Origin: Tethya wilhelma
Taxonomy: Eukaryota > Porifera > Demospongiae > Tethyida > Tethyidae
Length of the DNA: 64,000 nt
Reading direction: 5' to 3'
Assembly (NCBI GenBank): GCA_964030475.1
Contig: CAXIPT010000005.1
Coordinates: 4,973,020-5,037,019, forward strand
Of this stretch, positions 1 to 14,851 are shown in pieces (positions within the stretch are counted from its first letter, which is position 1; the number at the start of each line of letters is the position of its first letter). The position numbers and the translations under genes are program-made. A model generated the notes under the pieces. The model was not told where the DNA came from. It saw only the letters and a program-made list of their open reading frames with translations, and made no database searches.

Positions 1-70
1 TTTCCCCCTCAAAATATAGATTCCAATCTCTAGTTAGTAAACTTAAAATATTGTATTGTTTTTGTGACAG

Positions 71-1526
71 ATCTCAACACACTCTCTTGGGGTAAGAACA
101 ACAAAGTTGCCATTGGTTTGGGACCCACTGTCTTCCTCTGGAATGCCACTGATGGCTCTGTGCAACAGCTCATGGAGATGAGCTCGGAGGGAGAGTATGT
201 GTCCAGTGTCTCTTGGGCTGGGAACGGCAAGTACCTGGCCATCGGTAGCAGCACTGCTGCCGTGCAGCTGTGGGACGTGGAGAAAGAGAGGAAGATTCGT
301 ACAATGGGAGGTCACAGCGATAGAGTGGGGGTACTGGCGTGGAACAAACACACACTGACCAGGTGAGGGAATAAATAGTGTATAGTTCTGTCAAGGGAGA
401 GTCTAGGAACGAGACTGGTTGTAGCCTTCTATGAGTCTTTCTACTCTATTCTCTATGGTTGCAAGATACAAAAATCTTACATTTAGATTTAGTTACTATA
501 TGAAGCCAGTTTGTGTGTGTGTGTGTGTGTGTGTTTGTTCATATTATTGTGCTATTCTTTGTATGCAGTGGTTGTCGTGATGGAAGTATACATCACCACG
601 ATGTCCGGAAGGCGGAGCACATCATAGCTCAGTCTCAGTGCCACCAGTTGGAGGTGTGTGGTCTACAGTGGTCACCCGATGGTAGCAAGTTGGCCAGTGG
701 TGCCAACGACAACCTAGTGTGTATTTGGAATGCAAGCAATCCCAGTGAACCTTCTAAAGTGCTGCGAGGACACCAGGCAGCAGTCAAAGTGAGGATAAAA
801 TGATTGTGTGTTAGCCTCGTTCCCAGATTCTTCCACTGTGAATAAGAGAGGGAAGGCCTGGGAATGAGGCTTATGTGTGTTTGTGTTGTTAGTATAATAA
901 ATTTTATCTAATTTTATCTCTGTTTGTGTGTGTTCTCTCAGGCTGTATCATGGTGTCCGTGGCAACCAAATGTTGTGGCCACTGGTGGAGGGTCGAGTGA
1001 TCGGACAATCAAATTTTGGAACAGTCATACTGGGCAATGTACAGCATCAGTAGACACAAAATCACAAGTACGTACAAGAAATCATAGCTTCAGTCAAAAA
1101 TTATTTCTCTGTGTTTGACTAACCAGAAAATACACAATTTTAGCATGGCATCTTACTTTTGAGATTTTTGTTTGTTTTTTGTGACTTTTACTCTTGCTAA
1201 AGTCACTCCTAGTTCTCCTTACGTTCACACAGGTATCAGCACTAGCATGGAACAAAGACCACAAGCAGCTCATTTCCTCCCACGGTAACCCCAAGAACAA
1301 CATGGTGATATGGCAGTACCCCACCATGACCAAGGTGGGAGAGCTGTGTGGCCACCAGGACAGAGTGCTCCACATGTGTCTGAGTCCCAGGAGGTCCTCT
1401 GTGGCATCGGCAGGTGCAGACGAGACGCTGAGAATTTGGCAGGGTTTTGAGCGATTAAAGCACGACGTGAGCTCCATGAGTTACAGTGAAGAGAGCATCA
1501 CAGCCTTGCTGCATAGTTTCAACTGA
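71..1526 (+). CDS. CDC20: CDC20 (Fizzy) WD40 activator of the APC/C, 5'-truncated
   Basis: The product is the WD40 propeller of CDC20, which recruits substrates to the anaphase-promoting complex in mitosis. Four exons are visible: 71-362, 569-788, 942-1067 and 1233-1526, with GT-AG junctions and matching phases. Diagnostic blades read [53 protein letters not shown] and ADETLRIW. The motif [14 protein letters not shown] near the end matches CDC20 better than the related FZR1/Cdh1. The N-terminal degron-like elements (C-box, KEN, MAD2-binding) lie outside the window. The protein ends [12 protein letters not shown] and lacks the C-terminal Ile-Arg dipeptide usual in the family. Assignment to the CDC20/FZR1 family is certain; CDC20 itself is very likely. 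Confidence 0.93.
812..873. repeat. Short hairpin repeat in CDC20 intron 2
   Basis: A 15-bp arm tagcctcgttcccag at 812-826 is inverted at 858-873 as ctgggaatgaggctta. Elements with the same arm recur across the window, for example near 6731, 25963 and 58808, so this is probably a small MITE-like family. Confidence 0.6.
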
Positions 1527-1815
1527 AAGGGTGTGAGTTTTTGCTATTCTATGGTTCAAGTGGACAATAATTATTGTTTAGAAGACAAACATGCCTTTTT
1601 GCTTCTCTAAATGATATGATTTACTTGCTGTTTTTTCTTTCTTTTTACATTTGCTTGTCACTTATAATTATTATGCATAAACCTTGAGTTAAACAAATGT
1701 ACAAGCCAGCTTTCAAAATGTGTTTTCACTAGCTGTATGGGTTACAACTTGCATGTACACTGTATATAGATACTTGACAGAAAATAGATTGAGTTCCTCA
1801 GTTTAGCTAGGTGTG
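1527..1815. other. Tail-to-tail 3' UTR region between CDC20 and PIN4
   Basis: AT-rich sequence between two convergent stop codons. It must hold the 3' UTRs of both genes. No coding potential, RNA gene or structured repeat was seen. Confidence 0.6.
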
Positions 1816-2333
1816 TCAACGCTTGCCTTCAATCATGATGATATGGTAGCCGAATTTAGTCTTGACTGGTGGGTCTGTGTATTTTGGTGCTCCTACTGTA
1901 CTGGGCTCTAATTGGAATGCTGCATCTTGAAAGGGACCGACCATGGAACCCCTGGACATCCAACCAAGATCACCCTGCACATGCATTCATGAGAGTTTAA
2001 AGTTCAAGTATACATTATTGTCAATTTCACTCACTCCCTGTCTAGCTTTGTCTTCACTGTAAGCAGAGGCAACTTCATTGAACTTTTGTCCTTCTTTCAA
2101 CTTCCCCATGGCCTCCATTACCTTAGAGTGTTTCTCACACAGAATGTGCCTCACTTTCACAGCTGTGCCCCCTCCTGACTTCTTCCCCTTGCCACCCCCT
2201 GAGGCCTCTGCTTCAGCCCCACCACCTGTTCAATAGCCAGGAGTATAGAGAAGTGCAGTGGATACGCTACCAATGCACACATACCTCCTTTTGCTCCCTT
2301 GGATTTGCCTCCACCACCTTTATTCTTGGGCAT
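1816..2333 (-). CDS. PIN4: Parvulin-type peptidyl-prolyl isomerase PIN4
   Basis: A small parvulin, a peptidyl-prolyl cis-trans isomerase of nucleus and ribosome biogenesis. Three exons on the minus strand: 2333-2285, 2225-2035 and 1974-1816. The first encodes [16 protein letters not shown], the basic Gly/Lys-rich tail of PIN4; the second contains [18 protein letters not shown] and [11 protein letters not shown]; the third [18 protein letters not shown] and the ending [15 protein letters not shown]. All parvulin landmarks are present: the His after VR, the GDLGW strand, the MVGPF loop and the terminal FGYHII strand. There is no WW domain, which separates it from PIN1. The length of about 130 residues is typical. 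The gene is tandem with SELENOT on the same strand. Confidence 0.95.
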
Positions 2334-2490
2334 ATTAAATTTTGTGTGCAGTATAAAAGGGTGTGGTTACCACACCCACCAGCTAGCTAAGACAGGAACA
2401 GATCTCATTGTGGACAATTTAGATACAAAAACACACTTTACACACACAAATATAAATAATTTTAAGGTCTGACAGTCACATGAAGATCAC
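2334..2490. other. Short interval between SELENOT 3' UTR and PIN4 start
   Basis: AT-rich, with CA-rich stretches. It should contain the end of the SELENOT transcript and the PIN4 promoter. No specific promoter motif on the minus strand could be supported. Confidence 0.4.
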
Positions 2491-2499
2491 ACTTGTTGC

Positions 2500-2570
2500 A
2501 CAAAAAAACAATCAGAGATTGAAACTCCACTGGTGAGTGGTTTAGCTACATCTCTTCATTCAACAACACA
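2500..2570 (-). promoter_or_regulatory. SECIS element (form II) in the SELENOT 3' UTR
   Basis: On the minus strand the 5' quartet ATGA lies at 2559-2556 and the 3' quartet TGAT at 2514-2511. Between them AGAGAT pairs with ATCTCT, and after one bulged A the helix continues GTAGCT against AGTTTC. The apical part has an unpaired AAA followed by a small extra stem, CCACT-CACC-AGTGG, as in form II SECIS. The quartet to AAA distance is 12 nt, within the usual range. This is the structure needed to decode the SELENOT TGA as selenocysteine. It lies downstream of the stop codon, in an exon separated from the last coding exon by a UTR intron (about 2591-2644). Confidence 0.85.
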
Positions 2571-2669
2571 GTGACTCCATTAATACCTAGCTGCAATAAA
2601 AGACAATAAACCACACAGTCATATTACTTCAAGGTGGTCTATACCTGTGAGACCAACATTTTCTGGGTG

Positions 2670-2803
2670 CTATTCCGGCATGGAATCGAGAGAAACTTCA
2701 ACTGAAGGTCCAGTAAACTTTGGCTCTTCAATGAGGTCTTTAATCTCTGGCAGTGAGGGAAGACGACCTGACTCTAGCTTGGACCAAACTTGAACATCTG
2801 AAA

Positions 2804-2871
<68 letters not shown>

Positions 2872-3700
2872 CTATTCTAATTAGTGGATACTAAATGAAC
2901 TTTTGCTACTGTTGTATGATGTATTCAGTACCTAATCACGTCATGTCACATAAACAGAATGTACTGATGCATTCACAGCATGTTTATACAGGCCCATTCA
3001 CAACACACCATTGAGATAGACTTCAAAGGCTCCTGTCGACAATAGCTGTCCCTCTATCTGACCACCGATGAGAAACACCAACAGAAATGCAGTGAACTGC
3101 ACAAAGAAACACACAACACCACTCATACATTGCAACATTTCAGCATTCAAGAAAATGCACATAAAGGTCTAGCACTTTTTTCAGGCTCTATTAAAGTACC
3201 TTATTTTCCTGTGCCCATACAAATATCCATGGAGGATTTTGAATCCCAAAGTTCTGCAAGACTCCTGGACCAGCCATTAGTATGAGAAGGAACACCATTC
3301 GAACTACAAACACAACATTACTGAGGATCTCGTTGATCCTTGGGGGAGGATAGGTGGCGCCTTCAAACTCCAAGTGAGGTATTTCCGATTGCAATACACT
3401 TGCATACTGCTCAAACACCTTGCGATACCCTCATGAGTAGCTATAACGATATATATATATATATATATATAGTCAAACTTAAAAATATACATAGAAGCAT
3501 AGAATCTACATACATAATGAACTGTGACAACATCATCAAACTTACTATGCAAAGTGTTTGGCTTACCAGTAGAGTACTTTGAGTGTAAGACTAGGGACAC
3601 CAAGTAGAGAAGGATGCTTTAGTTTCTTTTCAGCTTGTACACCACCTCCAAGCACCAGTAGCAAGGTAGCTAGCGCTGTAAAAGCAGGCAAGCTAGCCAT
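2670..3700 (-). CDS. SELENOT: Selenoprotein T, in-frame TGA decoded as selenocysteine
   Basis: An ER-resident thioredoxin-like selenoprotein. Four coding exons: 3700-3567, 3440-3200, 3096-3009 and 2797-2670. Exon 1 gives a signal peptide (MASLPAFTALATLLLVLGGG). The redox motif is C-Y-S-U: the Cys codon is split by intron 1 (TG|C), TAC TCA follow, and the TGA at 3433-3431 is followed by GYRKVFEQYASVLQ. Reading continues in frame through a hydrophobic segment (VVFVVRMVFLLILMAGPG), NPPWIFVWAQENK, GQLLSTGAFEVYLN and DVQVWSKLESGRLPS to a TAG at 2670. These blocks match animal SELENOT in order. Ordinary gene callers would start after the TGA. A SECIS-like fold sits in the 3' UTR. It shares a divergent promoter region with CUL4. 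Confidence 0.93.
2811..2869. repeat. (GT)n(GA)n compound microsatellite
   Basis: About 14 GT units followed by about 15 GA units, inside a SELENOT intron just upstream of the last coding exon. Confidence 0.9.
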
Positions 3701-4123
3701 CTTCTTATTTGTCACAAAATTCAAAATTACTTTCGTTTTCGTATATTTGGATAATTCGTGACGTCATCGACCAGTGAGCCATCCAGCCAGAAGATTGATG
3801 TGTACATGTTTGTGTGCTTCATGTTGCGTGTACACGGTACTGAGTGACGTTCAAAGCGTGCCTGTCTCTTTTGGTAAGTTCTAATGAAGCTGACATTCTT
3901 CTAAGAGCGACACAAAGAGCGGCTTTATTATCAGAAAGAGTTCTGAAAAGGCAGCTGTTGATTCAAGAACTTTCCACCACTTGAAAATTGCCACTGAGAA
4001 GGAACAATTCTTTTATATGTTTGTGTATCCATTACCTTACAACGTGTGTGTTTTAGTTTGGGACTCTACCCCAGTGTGTTGATTCATTGTGTCGCAGCCA
4101 GTGGGATACATTGTGTTGTCTGG
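3701..4123. promoter_or_regulatory. Divergent promoter region of SELENOT and CUL4 with a CRE
   Basis: The start codons of SELENOT (minus, 3700) and CUL4 (plus, 4124) face away from each other across about 420 bp. A perfect palindromic cAMP-response element, TGACGTCA, lies at 3759-3766. The remainder is transcribed leader sequence. Confidence 0.6.
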
Positions 4124-9861
<5,738 letters not shown>

Positions 9862-10090
9862 TTCAAGTCATTTCTTTCACAACTACTACTTCATCTTCTG
9901 TGTTGGCCAGTGGCTATATACTGGCTGTGTATGTGTTGACTGTTTGATTTGTGCTCACATGAAGGCTGCATGCATAATGGTACACTAAGGTTATAATTTA
10001 TTTAATATGTCATTTCAAGAAAAAAATAATTGATTATTGACGGCATGAATGTTAATATTATCTAAACAAACTTACAGTGAAATTGCTATA

Positions 10091-13000
10091 CTATTTGGAG
10101 CGTACAAATGTGGCTAGGTAGTCCACTAGTCCTGATAAGTGATTCTGTTTGAGATAGTTGAGGTAGGACTTCTTTAGACGAGTGTTCTTGAGGATATCAC
10201 CAGGCTGGAGTCCCTCCACACCATTCTGTAAACATTGTTTTCCCATTATACATAGCAGGGAACACTGCATGTTTCTATATGTGAATTACCTCTCTCATAA
10301 AACCATGTACAAAGCCCATCATGGTTGAATGGTGTACGATACTCATCTTGTCATTGGGAGAGTCAATTCCACACTCTTGCAGAAACTCCCTGCATGAAAA
10401 TTTCAACAAAATATTTTACTCGTCTAATACCATGTACAGTCTAGTTATCAAGTCTCTTTGAGTTATTTCCTCTCTGTCTTTGTTGATGAAGTCAGGACTG
10501 CCATGTATCATTCCTTGTCTCACCTAGAGAGCTGAAATAGCAGAGTAGGGTACTGTCTCTTGCTGTTGGTAAATGCCTGGTTCCTCCAGAGAGCATCACA
10601 GAGGTCCAGTACAATGCTGTTGAAGGTATGGGTCATTTGGAGGTCACGCTTGCCCTACATAGTAAAGCAAGATCAGTGTCAAACTATCAGGCCATGACTA
10701 ACTTCTGTAGTATAGATTATTTGTTACCTTGTGTTGTCTAGTGAAGTTGTCTTTACAGCTGAAACAAAGGACAAATGGTCAATGACCTATAAAATACTCT
10801 TTTGCAGAGGGGGAAAAAATTAAAGAGATGCGCGAGTGTCAATTAATTAGCGCATTCCAATCACGTCTATATACTGGCATGGATATTCCATGATACTGGA
10901 TTTGTCCCTCTCTGGATCTGTTTTTTTCCATATCGCGCGCGCCACGGAAGTGATGACGTACTATCATCTATGCAGCTCAGCGCTGCAACCTTATTTTTTA
11001 GCTATTGGCGGCAAAGGAAGCCAAGTGAAGCTAAGGACTTGAAGCTGATCTCTGCACCTATCGCCAAGGACCGGGGCTAGCTTGTAACAACCATGGCAAA
11101 CTTGGCATTACGCAGGCCCTCTGAACAGCAAGAGCAGTCACGGTCAACAGAAGAAGATAACTACCACTACCAAAGACCTCTACCAGTGAGCAACAACCAA
11201 GCTCCAAGTGAAAGAGTATTTAGCAATGGCTATAGCTACCTGGTGAATCCTGAAGCATTGCTTGAACAGTCCCACGAAGAAACTGACTATAAAGCTACAG
11301 GAGCTATTCCTCTAAATGACAAAGACAAAACCATCATTAGATCATAAACTATGTCCATTACTTTTTTCTTGTTATTTAACTTGTATGTCTTGCAGATTTC
11401 TACTGCATTCTTATCAATATTGTACACAATAATAACTATAGAAAGTGCACTGCTCAATTTAAAAGATCATGAGATGATATGAAAGAATTTGTTTCATGAA
11501 ATAAGACAAAATGTAGCTTACCAGAGAAAACAAGATAGCATCCTGTTCAACCCAACAGCATCAAGACCCAGCAATGATCCATAGACTAGAGATGGACGGG
11601 GAATGGCTACCAAGTCAATACCATAATCTGCCGGGAGCCTAGTGAGCTGAAGATATGACAGACTTTGTGCTACCCCCAAAATCAATAGACAACAGGCATA
11701 CAATATAATTATACTCACTAGTTCATAGAAGTTGCTTGCAGCATGCTGCATGAGGTTGTGGTTGCTATTCACTTCCATGGTCATACACAGCAGGTCCTCA
11801 ACATACACGATGAAGTGTCTGACGGTAAAAATGGGGTCAAAATCAGGAGGGTCTTCATCTATCCAAGGAGGCACTTGAAAGACACCTAACCTTGTTTGCA
11901 TTGTGCATGTGTGTGTGTGTGTGTGTGTGTGTGTGAGTTTACACAAAAGAGAGGTCATTTGGTATGGACTGATAGGCATTCATTGCTTCACAGAAAGAGA
12001 TTAGGTGGAATTGGTGTTTGTGTGCGTGTATGTACTCATTAAACCACTCACTGTTGTCTTAACTCCATATCACTGTCAGCCTCCAGCCTCTGTTGAAATC
12101 TAGGCCATTCAAACAAAGCCCAGTTTCTCAACACAATGGTGAGAGTGGAGAAGAGTTTGTACTTGAAAAGGTTGTCTTTTGAAGAGAGAAACAACTTCTT
12201 TAATGGCTTCAGATAACAGCCAACTGCTACAGTAACAAAATCACCATAATGGTTACAATCAGCTGTAACAATACCCACAGACCATGAATATCAATGTTTG
12301 AAGTGAGGGTCCAGTTGAGGATTTACCAGTGGGGGTTTTACCAAAAGCCCTGAAAACTGCACACTCTTACTATAATTATACACTACACATACTTTCAAAT
12401 GATACCAGAGATAAATGTTCAAGCAGGTGGAATATCTCCTCCTGGTAATCTCTCCCATTCCAGTTCTCAATAAATACCTCCAGAAAATCCTCAACTATTG
12501 GAATGGGTTCCTGTAACATAGAAACATCAATGCATGTATAATGCATAAATCATCTTATTAGTACTGTATACCATGATGAATGAAGAGAGTTGAGCAAGAC
12601 ATCTGAGCATGTGTAGGAACTGTGGACTTTCAGGTGAGCCAGGTGAATAGTTGTCTAGTTCTGGAAGATGTGATGTGACTGGTAGCAATCATTAGGATAT
12701 AGAATGAATGTGGAACTGTACTGTACCATATCCCAGTGAGTGTTGCAGCCAGTAGGTCAACCTGAGAGCAGCTGATGGATCTGGCCACATAGAGAATACA
12801 TGCTGAAGGATGGGTGATTCCAGTACTGCAGCCATTTGACTAGGTAGCTGTATAAGTGAGATTGTGCATGTACAGTCATAGGAAAAGGGACACACACACA
12901 CAAACTGTGTAAAAGATACTAACCTCTAGGTTCTGGATATTATCACACAACTCTGACACAGATTTAAGTTGTCCGAATGACACTTTGGCCACATTCTCTC

Positions 13001-14362
13001 TCCCAGATGGAGCTGCTGACGGAATGGTACTTACAGTTTTCGATTTCTTTGAAGGCTAGTCCAGAGAAAAAGATAACAATCTGCATAAAATAAACAACTG
13101 AAAAAATTAGTTGCAGCAGCCAACTAACAGGAGGGGCTGCCGCTTCCATATGAACTTTAAACTTTGCTGCACAAGTAGACTGTGAACAAGATGATGTTGG
13201 AGAGTGTTGCCTCTGATTCTGGACCCTCAGAATGTTGGCTGCCAATGTCTTCTCAAAAGGCCTAAACCACAACTGCAAGAATAAAGCATCAGCTATCACA
13301 ACGTGGGACTAGCAGGCAGTAACTCCATCATAGTAATTGATAAGAGCACCTTTCTTTTCTTTGGGAATGGTAGACCCACAAGCTGAGGACAGTGCATCTT
13401 GTAGATTGCCAGCAAGGCCATCAGAGGTGACTCGGATGAGTCCTAAATAGAGAGGATAAAATATTGTACTCATTTATAACTACATTACTCAATCATTGTC
13501 TAGAAGGGGACCTACTTGTATCACACACACTTGCTTGTGTATCTCCATAAGTCGGTAGACTCGGTATTCTTTCACTGTAATAAAAATTTAATGTGATAGC
13601 TAAATAAGAATTTAGAGGAAAGGCGTTCATTTTAAGCAGAGTATATCAAAATTTGATGGGAGTGGGCAATGATGGAGATTATGCATACACTATAATTATT
13701 ACTGTACATAGTGAGCAGTCGGCTCACCATCCTGTCTGTTGGTGAGGTAGCAAAGAAGCTGACAGACAAGAGGTCGAAGTGAGTCATACTGGAGGTAGTA
13801 GAAGAGTCCATCGTAGAGTGCATGGAGTAAGTCCCTCTCATCAATCAAATCATAGACCAGGATGATCCATTTCAAGACCAGCTGTTGGAGAGAGAGAGGG
13901 AGAGAGTTCAGAGAGCCAAGGAGGGACAGGACAGAGGAGCATGGGACACAGGAGCTGGGAATGAGACTACGAATCACTCTACTTCTAAATAACACATCTA
14001 TTGAGGAGAGAAAAATATGGGTGTGTATCATTAGTTTTGTGTCCATGTAAGAAATTCTTTATAAACCAGACTTACTTATGTTGTATTCTCCAACAATATA
14101 TTCCACTAGTGATGAAATGTGGTTGGGATGAAGACCTTCTCGTGTTGCAACCTCTTCTATACTCTTGAAAATCTCATCTCTTCTCTTTTGAACTTGTTTC
14201 GAAGATCCCTGAACTGATCACCATATCACACAAGGTTAACAGTAATATCTGAGCGTGATATTGTGAAACTAGAAATAGATAGACTAATTCTTGACTTAGA
14301 AATGCATACTTCATTTATATACCTTCCAATAGGTTGTCAATATCAGCTTCAATGTCAGCCAT
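10091..14362 (-). CDS. CENPI: Centromere protein I (CENP-I/Mis6), CCAN kinetochore subunit
   Basis: CENP-I is a HEAT-like subunit of the constitutive centromere-associated network (CENP-H/I/K). The gene starts MADIEADIDNLLE at 14362. Segments matching CENP-I in order are: VIRSLIPSSCVPCSSVLSLL; WIILVYDLIDERDLLHALYD; PLVCQLLCYLTNRQDG; a region ending YWLQHSLGYG; a block with LFKYKLFSTLTIVLRNWALF; HFIVYVEDLLCMTMEVNSNH; RPSLVYGSLLGLDAVGLN; and a C-terminus KKSYLNYLKQNHLSGLVDYL ending FVRSK. The last exons are 11522-11716 (approximate upper end), 10758-10728, 10654-10524, 10389-10290 and 10225-10091. One intron (10759-11521) holds an unrelated frame on the other strand. The head-to-head neighbour is ENOX. 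Sequence identity to vertebrates is low, but the block order is convincing. Confidence 0.87.
10900..11092 (+). promoter_or_regulatory. Probable promoter and 5' UTR inside a CENP-I intron
   Basis: This stretch is more CpG-rich than the surrounding intron (atcgcgcgcgccacgg) and contains a CRE-like tgatgacgta near 10953. It precedes a reading frame with a strong Kozak context (caaccatggc). The promoter call is inferred from composition and position only. Confidence 0.4.
11093..11347 (+). CDS. Orphan 84-residue protein nested in a CENP-I intron
   Basis: A single uninterrupted frame of 84 codons on the strand opposite CENP-I, entirely within the intron 10759-11521. It has an optimal start context and a CpG-rich leader. 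The protein is hydrophilic, rich in Gln, Ser, Glu and Asn, and has no signal peptide, membrane span or cysteines. It begins MANLALRRPSEQQEQ, has a central YSYLVNPEALLEQ and ends DKTIIRS. I do not recognise it. It may be a real nested gene, or a chance frame; the leader and the Kozak context favour a gene, but no homology supports it. Confidence 0.45.
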   Translation: MANLALRRPSEQQEQSRSTEEDNYHYQRPLPVSNNQAPSERVFSNGYSYLVNPEALLEQSHEETDYKATGAIPLNDKDKTIIRS

Positions 14363-14851
14363 CACGATTTGAATGAGCTTCCATTTTCCGAACTTTTGCT
14401 GAGCCCGCTTTTTTTAAGGTTCAAAGTTCAACTTATGCGCATGCGCAGTCTACAGTCGTTCTCACATGGTAGCCGAGGTTTGAGCTAGCTGTGATTTGGC
14501 GTTTGTCAGGTAAGAAAGATGCTTGTAAGCGAGTGTATAGTGATAAGATTTAGAAAGACCTTCTTTCCAGGGATATTTTGAACACCAGGTGACGTTTTTA
14601 GAGCGTTTTCGTCTACCAAAGCAACAGGTTTGTTGAATGTTATGTAGTCAGTAAATATGGCTGCCAAAAATAGAACTTGTAAGAATAAATAACACACTAA
14701 TCTCTTACTTATTCAACCACCACAGTGTAAAGTACACGTTAATAATATGTATTTGTCTTCCTGTTCTGTTTGTATGTATGTACACTAGCTTTTGTATAAA
14801 TAAAGCTTACCCTCCCCTACCAATCCTCCATGAACCACCATTCTTGTCAGA
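14363..14851. promoter_or_regulatory. Divergent promoter region of CENPI and ENOX with an NRF-1 palindrome
   Basis: The two start codons face apart across about 490 bp. A perfect NRF-1 site, TGCGCATGCGCA, lies at 14436-14447. Downstream, GTTTGTCAG|gtaagaaag near 14509 is a good splice donor, and TTCTTGTCAG ends at 14850 just before the ENOX ATG. ENOX therefore probably has a 5' UTR intron of about 340 bp. Confidence 0.65.

Noticed and set aside
4046..4123. Upstream in-frame ATG for CUL4
   Set aside because: The extra residues are hydrophobic and unlike cullin N-termini, and a possible splice acceptor lies at about 4056. The start at 4124 is preferred, though not proven.
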